64,000 nucleotides of DNA from assembly GCF_001591165.1 (NCBI RefSeq), contig NZ_BCUG01000007.1, positions 49,928 to 113,927 of the forward strand, read 5' to 3'. Both the position numbers and the translations under genes were made by a program. The first letter of the stretch is position 1. Every line of letters begins with the position of its first letter. Source of the DNA: Thauera butanivorans NBRC 103042. GTDB lineage: Bacteria; Pseudomonadota; Gammaproteobacteria; Burkholderiales; Rhodocyclaceae. This document shows, one piece after another, positions 25,242 to 39,529 of this stretch. A model generated the notes under the pieces. That model worked only from the letters and a program-made list of their open reading frames with translations, made no database searches and was not told the DNA's origin.

Positions 25242-26684
25242 ATGATGAATTCAGCCCTCGTCTGGTTTCGCCGCGACCTGCGCAGCTTCGATCACGCCGC
25301 GCTGTATCGGGCGCTGCGTTTCGCCGGCCGCGTGCATTGCGCCTTCGTGTTCGATACCGCCATCCTCGACACCTTGCCGTCGCGCCGCGACCGTCGCGTC
25401 GAGTTCATCCATGCCAGCCTCGCCGAGCTGGATGCCGCGCTCGACGCCATGTCGCGCGCGGCCGGCGGACAGGGCGCGGGCATCATCGTGCGCCATGGAT
25501 GCGCCGAGGACGAGATCCCGCGTCTCGCGGTGGAGCTGGGTGTGGACAAGGTCTTCGTCAATCGCGACTATGAGCCGGACGCGATCGTGCGCGACAGCCG
25601 GGTGGCGCAGCGGCTGGCCGAGGCCGGCATCGGCTACGAGGACTTCAAGGACCAGGTGGTCTTCGAGCGCGGCGAGGTGCTGACCCAGGCCGGCAAGCCT
25701 TTCAGCGTGTTCACCCCGTACCGGAACGCGTGGCTGAAGGCGGTCGACGATTTCCAGGTGAAGCCCTATCCGGTGGAGCGCCATGCGCACCGCCTGGCGC
25801 CCAAACCCGCGGGCGAAGCGCTGCCTGGCCTCGCCGGCATCGGTTTCGAGCCGGCCGGCCTTGCCGAGCTGCGGATGCCGACGGGCATGAGCGGCGGGCG
25901 CAGGCTGTTCGAGGACTTCGCCGCGCGCATCGGACGCTATGCGCAGGCGCGGGATTTTCCGGCGATCAAGGGCGTCAGCTACCTGTCGGTCCATCTGCGC
26001 TTCGGCACCGTGTCGATCCGCCCGCTCGCCGCGCACGCCTGGCGCCATGGCGGTGAAGGGGCGCAAGCCTGGCTGGGCGAGCTGATCTGGCGCGATTTCT
26101 ACCACCAGATCCTGTGGCATCACCCGCGTGTGGTGGCGCGGGCCTTCCGGCCCGAATACGACGACGTGGCGTGGGACGACGCGCCCGCGCTGTTCGCCGC
26201 CTGGGCCGAGGCGCGCACCGGCTACCCGATCGTCGACGCCGCGATGCGGCAACTGGCGCAGACCGGCTACATGCACAACCGTCTGCGCATGATCGTCGCC
26301 TCTTTCCTGAGCAAGGACCTCGGCATCGACTGGCGCCTGGGCGAGCGCCATTTCGCCGTACACCTGAACGACTACGACCTCGCCGCCAACAATGGTGGCT
26401 GGCAGTGGGCCGCGTCGACCGGCTGCGACGCGCAGCCGTACTTCCGCATCTTCAATCCGGTGACGCAATCGCAGAAGTTCGACCCGGGGGGGCGCTTCAT
26501 CCGCCGCTACCTGCCGGAACTGGCGCGCGTGCCCGATGCCTTCATCCATGCGCCATGGACCATGGGCGGCGTCGACCAGAATGCGTGCCGCACCCGGATC
26601 GGCGTCGACTACCCCGCGCCGGTCGTCGACCATGCGGCGGCGCGCGAGCGCACGCTGAAGCGCTTCGGCGTGTTGAAGGCCTGA
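25242..26684 (+). CDS. phr: Deoxyribodipyrimidine photolyase (class I CPD photolyase)
   Basis: A 480-residue photolyase/cryptochrome protein using reduced FAD and light to split cyclobutane pyrimidine dimers. The antenna-binding alpha/beta domain begins [16 protein letters not shown]. The FAD domain carries [36 protein letters not shown] and [20 protein letters not shown], including the tryptophans and dimer-binding residues of active CPD photolyases. Two ATGs, 25242 and 25245, are adjacent; the first is annotated. GATAAT (25212-25217) could be its -10. Confidence 0.94.
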   Translation: MMNSALVWFRRDLRSFDHAALYRALRFAGRVHCAFVFDTAILDTLPSRRDRRVEFIHASLAELDAALDAMSRAAGGQGAGIIVRHGCAEDEIPRLAVELGVDKVFVNRDYEPDAIVRDSRVAQRLAEAGIGYEDFKDQVVFERGEVLTQAGKPFSVFTPYRNAWLKAVDDFQVKPYPVERHAHRLAPKPAGEALPGLAGIGFEPAGLAELRMPTGMSGGRRLFEDFAARIGRYAQARDFPAIKGVSYLSVHLRFGTVSIRPLAAHAWRHGGEGAQAWLGELIWRDFYHQILWHHPRVVARAFRPEYDDVAWDDAPALFAAWAEARTGYPIVDAAMRQLAQTGYMHNRLRMIVASFLSKDLGIDWRLGERHFAVHLNDYDLAANNGGWQWAASTGCDAQPYFRIFNPVTQSQKFDPGGRFIRRYLPELARVPDAFIHAPWTMGGVDQNACRTRIGVDYPAPVVDHAAARERTLKRFGVLKA

Positions 26685-26752
26685 TCGAAACACTGGATAC
26701 ATCGTTCAGTTGCGGGACAATGCAGAACCCTGTTCCCGACTGCCTGCCGACC

Positions 26753-27928
26753 ATGAACGCCCCAGACCATTCCGCCGTCCCGTTCGACTTCGACCGCATC
26801 ATCGATCGCCGCTGCATGCCGGGCGAGAAGTGGGGCCGCTACGCCGGCCGCGACGTGCTGCCGCTGTGGGTGGCGGACATGGATTTCGCCGCGCCGCCCG
26901 CCGTCGTCGAAGCCCTGCGCCGACGGCTCGACCATGGCGTGTTCGGCTATACCGATGCCTGGCCTTCGCTGGAGCAGGCGGTGGTCGAGGGCCTGCAGCG
27001 CGACCATGGCTGGACGATCGAGCCCGACTGGCTGGTGTGGCTGCCTGGCGTGGTGACGGGCTTCAACCTCGCCTGCCTGCTGGCCGGCGAGCCGGGCGAC
27101 GGCGTGCTGACCGCCACGCCGGTGTACCCTCCCTTCCTGTCCGCGCCGGCCAACACCGGCCGTGTGCTGCAGCGCTGCGAACTGGTGCTGCGCGACGGCC
27201 GCTGGCAATGGGACTGGGAGGCGCTGGAGCGTGCAGCGGACGCGCGCAGCCGCATGCTGCTGCTGTGCTCGCCGCACAACCCGGTCGGCCGCGTGTTCGA
27301 CACCGATGAACTGCGCCGGCTGGCCGATTTCGCCGAGCGCCGGGATCTGCTGATCTGCTCGGACGAGATCCACTGCGGCCTGGTGCTCGACGGCGAACGC
27401 CCGCACCGCCCCATCGCCGCGCTGGACCAGGCCACCGCGCGGCGCACGATCACGCTGATGGCGCCGTCCAAGACCTGGAACATTCCCGCGCTGTACTGCG
27501 CCTTCGCGGTCATCCCGGACGCCGTGCTGCGCCGCCGCTACCGGCATGCGATGCGCGGCCTGATCCCGCACGCCAACGTGCTGGGCATGGTGGCGACCGA
27601 AGCCGCCTACCGCGACGGCGGACCGTGGCGCGCCGCGCTGCTCGACTACCTGCGCGGCAACCGCGCCCGCGTGCTGGAAGCGGCGACGGCGATGCCGGGC
27701 CTGGCGATGACCTCGCCCGAAGCCACCTACCTGGCCTGGATCGACTGCCGCGGCCTGATGGCCGCGCGCGGCATCGACGACCCCGCCGCCTTCTTCGAGG
27801 CCGCCGGCGTCGGCCTGTCGGACGGCCGTCCCTTCGGCGCACCCGGCTGGCTGCGGCTGAACTTCGGCTGCCCGCGCGCGACGCTGGACGAGGCACTGCG
27901 GCGGATGGCGGCGGCGCTCACGAGGTAA
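26753..27928 (+). CDS. patB: MalY/PatB-type pyridoxal-phosphate C-S lyase
   Basis: A 391-residue fold-type I aminotransferase-family protein. Asn176 (CSPHNPVGR), Asp204 (CSDEIHCGL) and the PLP-binding Lys240 (APSKTWN) are in place. PLWVADMDFAAPP at the N-terminus and the C-terminal NFGCPRATL are typical of MalY/PatB cystathionine beta-lyases, which release homocysteine or other thiols. The ATG at 26753 is used; another in-frame ATG at 26720 would add 11 residues. It follows the photolyase gene by 68 bases and converges with the CHAT gene, 16 bases between stops. Confidence 0.9.
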   Translation: MNAPDHSAVPFDFDRIIDRRCMPGEKWGRYAGRDVLPLWVADMDFAAPPAVVEALRRRLDHGVFGYTDAWPSLEQAVVEGLQRDHGWTIEPDWLVWLPGVVTGFNLACLLAGEPGDGVLTATPVYPPFLSAPANTGRVLQRCELVLRDGRWQWDWEALERAADARSRMLLLCSPHNPVGRVFDTDELRRLADFAERRDLLICSDEIHCGLVLDGERPHRPIAALDQATARRTITLMAPSKTWNIPALYCAFAVIPDAVLRRRYRHAMRGLIPHANVLGMVATEAAYRDGGPWRAALLDYLRGNRARVLEAATAMPGLAMTSPEATYLAWIDCRGLMAARGIDDPAAFFEAAGVGLSDGRPFGAPGWLRLNFGCPRATLDEALRRMAAALTR

Positions 27929-27944
27929 CGACGAAGCGGCTGCA

Positions 27945-30900
27945 TCATCTGCCTTCCGCGTGTTGCTGCAGAAGTTGCAGCAGACGCTTGCTTGCCTCGA
28001 TGTCGCCTTTTGCATCGCCGTGCCGGGCGCACCAACGTTCGACCACGAATTTCTCCTGGTCATATAGCGTCGCCCATGCGTTGGGCGAGGGCACGCGGCT
28101 GTAAAGATCCTGGAACAGCGCTTCGATCTGCGGCAGCGCCTGCTGCAGCCGGCCTTCGGCCATGGCGAGATACAGGTCGAGTTCGATGCGGCTGGCCACC
28201 AGCCAGAAATCGGCCTTGCGTGCGAGCTGCTCGTCCAGTGACTGGCGCACGGCCGCCACGTCCTCGGCCGGGAACCCTGTCTTGCCGGGCCTTTGCGGGC
28301 ATACCAGCACGGCCGCGATGTAGTTGATTGCGGGATAGAAGAACTGCTGGTGACCCTGTTCGAGGGCAAGTTCCTTGCCGCGCTTGTAGGCAGTTGCCAT
28401 CGCTTCCAGCGCTTTGTCCTCAGCCGCCTGGCAAGCAGTCAGTTGCTGCTGCACATCCTTGTTCGCGGCTTCGTCCTTGCCGGCCGCTTCCAGCCATGCC
28501 TGCGCGATTCCGCATGCCTTGCGCTCGACCATGGCAAGGCGTTTGCAGGCCGAGCCGATCAATGAATGGCGTTCGATCGTCGGCTTCAACTTCACCAGGG
28601 TTTCGAGCGCATGCCGTGCGTTCGTGATCTCATCGCGAGCGGATTCGAACTTGTCGTCGAGCTCCTTGCGGATTCTGCCCTGTTTCGACTTTGGCGTACC
28701 GGCGTCGACATTCAGCTTTGAAACGCGCTTCCAGGCCTGCCGCGCGCGCTGGTTGGCCAGTTGTTCGGCAGCCCTGAGCGAGGCGCTGCCGTCTTCGATG
28801 GTCAGTGCATGCTCATACCATTCGATGCCTTCATCGACGAGCCCGGTCTCGATGCATGCGGCGCCGAGCGCCTCGGCCACCGATCCGATGCTCCGCCCCC
28901 AGCCGGCGCCGAAGCGTGCAGCAAGGTGACGCACGTGCTCCTGCAGCACGCTGCGGTCGCCCTGGCCATATCGGGCATCGGTGGCGATCTTCTCCAGCGC
29001 GATTTTCAGGCCCGTCGCCGAGGCGATGCCGCTGTATTCGCTCTGCACATCCGTGGTCGCTGCGGGTTGTGCGGCATCGTCGTCGTTCGGGCTGCGCAGG
29101 CGCCATTCCGGGTCGCCGTAGCATTGGTAGGCCGCCCAGGTGTTGCTGCCGGGATGGCTGCGCCAGGTCGCCTCGCGCGCATTGCCGACGGCTTCCATGA
29201 AAGTCCTGCGGTCCAGCAAGGCCTGGTAGAAGGTTTCCGCAAACAGCTGGGCCGGCTCGTCGTCCACTGCCCAGCCCGCTGCCACCACGCAGCGCACGCC
29301 GATTTCGATCAGTGCCTCGGCCGTGCTGGCGGCGAAGTCGCTGCGGTTGAACGGGTCCGGCGCCTGGGCGAATTGCTGTGCGGGCAGTGCCGCCAGATGG
29401 CAGCAGTTGACGAACACCAGTTCCGGCACTGCGCGCATCTGCCTGATTTCGCGCGGTCCCAGCACCGTGCCTTCGGACAGCACCACGCCGCCTTCGGCGC
29501 CGGGCTCGCCATGGCCTGCCACGTGCACGATCCGGTAGGGGTGGGACATCAGCGCATTGATGATCGTCGTCGCATCATGCCCGCCCAGCAGATCGAAGGT
29601 ATGGTCCGCCCCGACGCCGCGCCGGCTCTTCATCAGCTTGCTGACGGCACGGGACTCGTTCAGCGCGCCTTCGAGCCGGCCGTAGCGTGCCGGATCGCAT
29701 TTCGGTTCGCCGACGACCAGCACATGGTCTTCACGGCCGGTGTCGCGCACCGCATCGCGGTAGCTGCTGGTCCTGAGCTTGCGGATCAGCCGGCTGCGGA
29801 TGCCCCAGGGCATGTGCTCGTGCTCCCGGCCGCGTTCCGGCGCGGTGTCCAGCAGTTCCCAGGGGACGACGGCCGTGCCCTTGTCCACCTCCAGCACCAT
29901 CTGGCTGCGCCCGGCCAGGAAGGGCTCGATCTCCAGCGGTACCAGCAGCTGGAACAGGGTGCGCCCGATCTGCGGTCCGCACTGGTGGTCGTTCGAGGCC
30001 CGGCGCAGCATCTCCTGCAGCAGGCGTGGCTGCGAGCTCAGTGCCCGTACTTCGGTGCGTGCCCGCTTCGTGTCCAGGCGGAACTGGATGTCGGTGCTGC
30101 CCAGCGGCTCGGCGGCTTGCTGCGCGGCAGCGGTCTGGTGGTCCGGGCGGCCACCCATCGAGGTGATGGAGATGAAGTCGTATGCAGCCCCGCGGTAGGC
30201 CGAATCCACCTGCCGGCGCAGGGATGCGGTGCCGGTTTCGACCGTCGGCGTGATGTCGAGCTCGCCCGGCCTCGCCGTGGCATGCACCTGCAGCCCGCGC
30301 CAGGCTTCGGCGGCGCGCTCCAGGTAGAGCTCGACCAACTGCAGATGGGCGACGTGCGGCCAGGCCGTGCGCCTGCGGCGCTGGTTCAACTGCGCGATGC
30401 GGCTGTTGGCGGCGCGCACGCCATGGGCGATGGCGCGCGCCGAGTTGCCCGGCTGGATGCCGATGCCGCCGCTGCCGATCAGCACGGCTGCCAGTTCGAT
30501 GCCGGCAGGACCCTGGTCGGCTTCGGCCTGGCGTTCGGCCCAGGCCAGCACGCCCTGGCAGACCGACTCGGCCAGCGTCGCTTCGGTCAGATTGCCTTCG
30601 GCGCCGAGGCCGACCACGATCACGCCCTCGGGCTGGGGCAGCAGGGCATCGTGCTGCGGCGCCGCGTGGTTCAGGAAGATCTGCGCCGCCCCGATCGTCT
30701 GCGGATAGCGGCCGACCGACAGCGCATCCTCCATCACGCCGCCCACCAGCGCGTTCACCGCCACTTCGGCGCCCGACAGCCGCGATGCCGTGTAGTGTCC
30801 CACCAGCAGCGGCTGGCGCACGAAAGCCAGGTTGGCGTTGAGCACCGTGACGCGAAGTGCGGGCGCTGCCTGGCGTGCGGCCGTGTCGTCCTGCTGCCTT

Positions 30901-33665
30901 TGCGTCAGTGCGAACACCGCGTCCATCGAATCGGCCGGGCGCTCGCCGGCCAGGCGGCCGCGCGAAGGGCGGCTGCGCACGTGCGATACGGTTTCGAGCG
31001 CCTCTTCCCGGCTGCCGTCGCGCCGGGTCTCGGTCGTCAGCAGCTTCAGCTGTGAGGTATCGCCTTTCTCCAGCAGTTCGCGGAAGGCCTCGAAAGATCT
31101 GCGGTGCGAGGGCAGCTTGCCGTGCTCGACATCCAGCGTCCAGGTCCGTACCTGCGGCAGCCTCGCCGATGTCAGCGTCACCCGGCCGTCGCCGCCGTCG
31201 CGGAGGTCGAGGTAAACGAGGCCGTCGTTCGCCCATTCATAGCCATCGGGGGTGTAGCGCGACTGCCCCACGACCAGCAGCAGGCGATCGGCCCAGCGCC
31301 GCAAGTCCCTGTCGCGCTGCTCGTCCAGCCGCTGCCGCAGTGCGACGGCCTGATCCAGAACGTCCTTCGTCGGCACGCCCCATTCGTAAGCGCCGAGCTG
31401 CAGGCCGACGTCGTGCCACAGGCTGGCCTCGCGTACGCGCCGCAGGTCTTCGTCTGCCAGCTTCTTCCAGGTTTCTGCTTTCGACAGTTCCAGCCGGGGA
31501 TCCGTCAGGCCCGCCTGCAACTGCAGGAAGCCCGGAAACTCCGCCATGGCCTGGCGCGCCTTGCGATCGCGGAAGGGTGCGCCCACGCTGGCCAGCAGGT
31601 TGCCGAAATTGTCGTCGCCGGACAGCACCTGCATCGGCGCCCAGGAACCGCCGTTCGGCGTGCCCAGCATCAGCAGGCGCCCGCCTTCGTGCAGGCACAC
31701 GCGCTGCCAGACCTCCGGGCACTCCAGCATCATGGTACGCACCAGCAGCCCGCCCATGGAATGCGCGACGAAGCGCACCGGCTGCCCGCTGGCCGCGCGT
31801 GCGTCCAGCGCCGCGGCGACGCGCTGGCCGAGCCGGCGTGCCTCTTCCTCCAGCGGCCGGCGCCAGTCGAAGCCGAAGGGGATCACCTCGTGGCTCTGTT
31901 CGAGGTAGTCGATCAACTCGTCGTAGAAATTGCCGAGTGGCCCATCGTCGCGAATGTTGTGCTGCCCCGGTTCGTAGGCCAGCCGCAGCAGGCCGCCGAG
32001 CACGCGCCAACTCAGCCAGACGCGCTTGCCATCGACCTGGATGTGGCTGCCCAGGATGCCCGGCAGCAGGAACGCCGCCGGCCGCTCCGGCATCGGCACG
32101 GACTGGCTGCGCATTGCGGCGCGGCGCCCGTCCGCGCTTTCGCCCTTCCACGACAGCGGGCCGATCGGCGCGAAGCCCGCGGGCGCGTCGCGCAGCAGCC
32201 CATCGACGATGGCGTCGGCAGTGAGCTTGTTGCGGAAGTAGTTGAAATGGGTGGCGTCCGCGCTCTTGTCGAGCAGATAGCTCGCGCCCTCGTTGCGCGG
32301 CGAGCCGCCGTACATCGAACTGGTCTGGACCACGATGTCGTTGTCGGTCCAGTAGAAGGCATCGGCCAGCAGGGTCTTGAGCCAGCTCAGCACCGAATCG
32401 CCCTCGATGTCGCCGGCCACCACGCGCAGCTTGCCCGGAACCAGCGTCTGGGCATCGTTGAGCCACTGGACCAGCGGATTCTCCGGCGTCATCGCGTACA
32501 GGCCGGGCAGCGTCTCCGGATCGAAGCGCTCGCGTGCGACGGCAGCCAGGAAATCCGTCAGTGCCGGCAACACCGGTATGCCGGCCAGCTTCAAGGACCA
32601 GCGCACTATCGACAGGTAGGCGTCCAGCCGGCGCGATGCCAGCAGCGTGCCGCGAGCCGGGCAGGCCACGCGCACCACGCGCTCGATCGTCACCTCGCGT
32701 TCGGCCAGCGCCTTGGCCAGGGCCTCCAGCTGTACGAGCTGATCGCGGTGCTTCTCGTCCTTGAAGATCTCACGGTCCGCATCGGTGACCTCACGCGCGG
32801 TTGCCATGCGCGCCAGCACTTCGGCCACCAGGCCGCCGCGCGAATGCGAGACCAGATGCAGCTTGAGCGGCACGCCCTTGGGCAGCGCCCGGACCAGTTG
32901 CAGCGCATTGCCGACCGGGCCCTCGCCCAGCGTCGCGTGGTCCAGCGCATAGACCTGGCCGGCGTAGTGGGCGAACAGTTCGCCCACCCGTGCCGGGTGA
33001 TGCTCCCATAGCTTGCCGAAGGTGCTGGCGGTGTCGACGAAAGTGCCGTGCAGCAGCACCAGCACGGGCTGGCCGGGCGCCGGCGCCTCGATGCGGGCGA
33101 GCGCCTTGCCCTTTTCGAGCTTGCCGAGCCGCTCGCGAGCCAGCTTGTAGACGCCGGGCGTGACGCCGCCGTCGATCCGCTGCGCGATGGTCCTGGCGGC
33201 CTGTCTGGCCGCATCGCGATCGGAGAACAGGCCGGTCACGATCTCCACTGCCCGCAGCAGTACCTTTCCCAGGAAGCCCGGGCCGCGCGAAACCGCCGCC
33301 TTTTCCAGCCCGCGCCATTGCAGTTCGGCCGGCACCGGCACCACATCGGGATAGTCCGCCTCTCCCTTCTCGCCGCGTTTCAGCGGCTGTCCGTCGGCCT
33401 GCGCCAGCAGCAGGTCGCGCGCCGTCAGCGGATGCAGCACCAGTTCCGGTCCACCTTCGATGTGCAGCACGACCACGTCCTCGCCGATGGTGGCGCTGGT
33501 GCGCAGCATCGGTCCGCCGTCGCGGCGCGTGGCCAGTTGAACGAAGTCCTTGCGGCGGCCGGGCAGGTCCGCCGGGGCCGCTGCGGCGGCGATGTCGCCG
33601 CTGCGGGATGCCGGGCGCTGGCCCGGAATCAGGAAGGTGATTTCGCGGGGGCTGGCGTCGGACAT
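27945..33665 (-). CDS. Giant CHAT-domain protein with two serine-hydrolase domains
   Basis: A 1906-residue protein with no signal peptide or obvious membrane helix. Domain 1 (about 195-485) is an alpha/beta hydrolase: VLLHGTF, nucleophile Ser275 in SHSRGG, probable His473 in DATHFNYF. Domain 2 (about 525-860) is a lipase/LCAT-like hydrolase: LLPGILGSH, Ser636 in AHSMGG, and LMLGTPNGGSW. An unassigned region (about 915-1140; LLVGHYTASRLSGAE, VVVGLGAEGNLTEATL) follows. Then comes a CHAT caspase-like domain (about 1240-1510): VPWELLD, His1385 in HVAGHGE and Cys1422 in FVNCCHLA, a complete dyad. The C-terminal ~370 residues are helical, TPR-like. AGGAT precedes the ATG. The combination suggests a regulated protease coupled to lipid or ester hydrolysis; substrate and trigger are unknown. 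The domain boundaries are my estimates. Confidence 0.85.
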   Translation of the reverse strand: MSDASPREITFLIPGQRPASRSGDIAAAAAPADLPGRRKDFVQLATRRDGGPMLRTSATIGEDVVVLHIEGGPELVLHPLTARDLLLAQADGQPLKRGEKGEADYPDVVPVPAELQWRGLEKAAVSRGPGFLGKVLLRAVEIVTGLFSDRDAARQAARTIAQRIDGGVTPGVYKLARERLGKLEKGKALARIEAPAPGQPVLVLLHGTFVDTASTFGKLWEHHPARVGELFAHYAGQVYALDHATLGEGPVGNALQLVRALPKGVPLKLHLVSHSRGGLVAEVLARMATAREVTDADREIFKDEKHRDQLVQLEALAKALAEREVTIERVVRVACPARGTLLASRRLDAYLSIVRWSLKLAGIPVLPALTDFLAAVARERFDPETLPGLYAMTPENPLVQWLNDAQTLVPGKLRVVAGDIEGDSVLSWLKTLLADAFYWTDNDIVVQTSSMYGGSPRNEGASYLLDKSADATHFNYFRNKLTADAIVDGLLRDAPAGFAPIGPLSWKGESADGRRAAMRSQSVPMPERPAAFLLPGILGSHIQVDGKRVWLSWRVLGGLLRLAYEPGQHNIRDDGPLGNFYDELIDYLEQSHEVIPFGFDWRRPLEEEARRLGQRVAAALDARAASGQPVRFVAHSMGGLLVRTMMLECPEVWQRVCLHEGGRLLMLGTPNGGSWAPMQVLSGDDNFGNLLASVGAPFRDRKARQAMAEFPGFLQLQAGLTDPRLELSKAETWKKLADEDLRRVREASLWHDVGLQLGAYEWGVPTKDVLDQAVALRQRLDEQRDRDLRRWADRLLLVVGQSRYTPDGYEWANDGLVYLDLRDGGDGRVTLTSARLPQVRTWTLDVEHGKLPSHRRSFEAFRELLEKGDTSQLKLLTTETRRDGSREEALETVSHVRSRPSRGRLAGERPADSMDAVFALTQRQQDDTAARQAAPALRVTVLNANLAFVRQPLLVGHYTASRLSGAEVAVNALVGGVMEDALSVGRYPQTIGAAQIFLNHAAPQHDALLPQPEGVIVVGLGAEGNLTEATLAESVCQGVLAWAERQAEADQGPAGIELAAVLIGSGGIGIQPGNSARAIAHGVRAANSRIAQLNQRRRRTAWPHVAHLQLVELYLERAAEAWRGLQVHATARPGELDITPTVETGTASLRRQVDSAYRGAAYDFISITSMGGRPDHQTAAAQQAAEPLGSTDIQFRLDTKRARTEVRALSSQPRLLQEMLRRASNDHQCGPQIGRTLFQLLVPLEIEPFLAGRSQMVLEVDKGTAVVPWELLDTAPERGREHEHMPWGIRSRLIRKLRTSSYRDAVRDTGREDHVLVVGEPKCDPARYGRLEGALNESRAVSKLMKSRRGVGADHTFDLLGGHDATTIINALMSHPYRIVHVAGHGEPGAEGGVVLSEGTVLGPREIRQMRAVPELVFVNCCHLAALPAQQFAQAPDPFNRSDFAASTAEALIEIGVRCVVAAGWAVDDEPAQLFAETFYQALLDRRTFMEAVGNAREATWRSHPGSNTWAAYQCYGDPEWRLRSPNDDDAAQPAATTDVQSEYSGIASATGLKIALEKIATDARYGQGDRSVLQEHVRHLAARFGAGWGRSIGSVAEALGAACIETGLVDEGIEWYEHALTIEDGSASLRAAEQLANQRARQAWKRVSKLNVDAGTPKSKQGRIRKELDDKFESARDEITNARHALETLVKLKPTIERHSLIGSACKRLAMVERKACGIAQAWLEAAGKDEAANKDVQQQLTACQAAEDKALEAMATAYKRGKELALEQGHQQFFYPAINYIAAVLVCPQRPGKTGFPAEDVAAVRQSLDEQLARKADFWLVASRIELDLYLAMAEGRLQQALPQIEALFQDLYSRVPSPNAWATLYDQEKFVVERWCARHGDAKGDIEASKRLLQLLQQHAEGR

Positions 33666-33823
33666 GGTGGAAGATCCTCGTGGCGGAGAGGAGAGGGGCG
33701 CGACTGTTCAGGGGTGGGGCAAGCACGCCGTATGACGACGTTCATCGAACGCCATCCGATTCGAGAATAGCAGGTCCGTGCGAAATCGCTGCACGATCCT
33801 TGGCGCACGACGGCGGGGCGTGC
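33666..33823. other. Intergenic region upstream of the CHAT gene
   Basis: About 160 bases between the CHAT gene start and the hairpin following chpA. The CHAT gene's ribosome-binding site (AGGAT on the minus strand) is at its left end. The middle is the least GC-rich part (ATTCGAGAATAG around 33760-33770) and may hold a minus-strand promoter, but no convincing -35/-10 pair is seen and I find no ORF or RNA gene. Confidence 0.3.
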
Positions 33824-33862
33824 CGTGGGCTTCCGCCCGGCGCCACCGGGCGGAAGCCCACG
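33824..33862 (-). terminator. Perfect 17-bp hairpin after chpA, probable terminator
   Basis: CGTGGGCTTCCGCCCGG (33824-33840) and CCGGGCGGAAGCCCACG (33846-33862) are exact complements around a five-base loop. On the minus strand the hairpin begins five bases after the chpA stop codon. There is no U-tract, so it may act as a transcript-end stabiliser or a factor-assisted terminator rather than a classical intrinsic one. It separates the chemosensory operon from the CHAT gene. Confidence 0.6.
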
Positions 33863-33867
33863 AAACC

Positions 33868-39495
<5,628 letters not shown>

Positions 39496-39529
39496 GGCTT
39501 GCGTTCCGTGCTTGCCGCGGTGATGGGGC

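Noticed and set aside
29731..32466. Minus-strand ORFs of 501 and 409 residues in another frame of the CHAT gene
   Set aside because: They are Arg/Gly/Pro-rich shadow translations lacking any motif, and no break is needed in the main frame.
28761..33011. Long plus-strand ORFs (764 and 635 residues) opposite the CHAT gene
   Set aside because: Their composition is arginine/histidine/glutamine-rich with no recognisable domain, and the minus-strand frame has several catalytic motifs in register.
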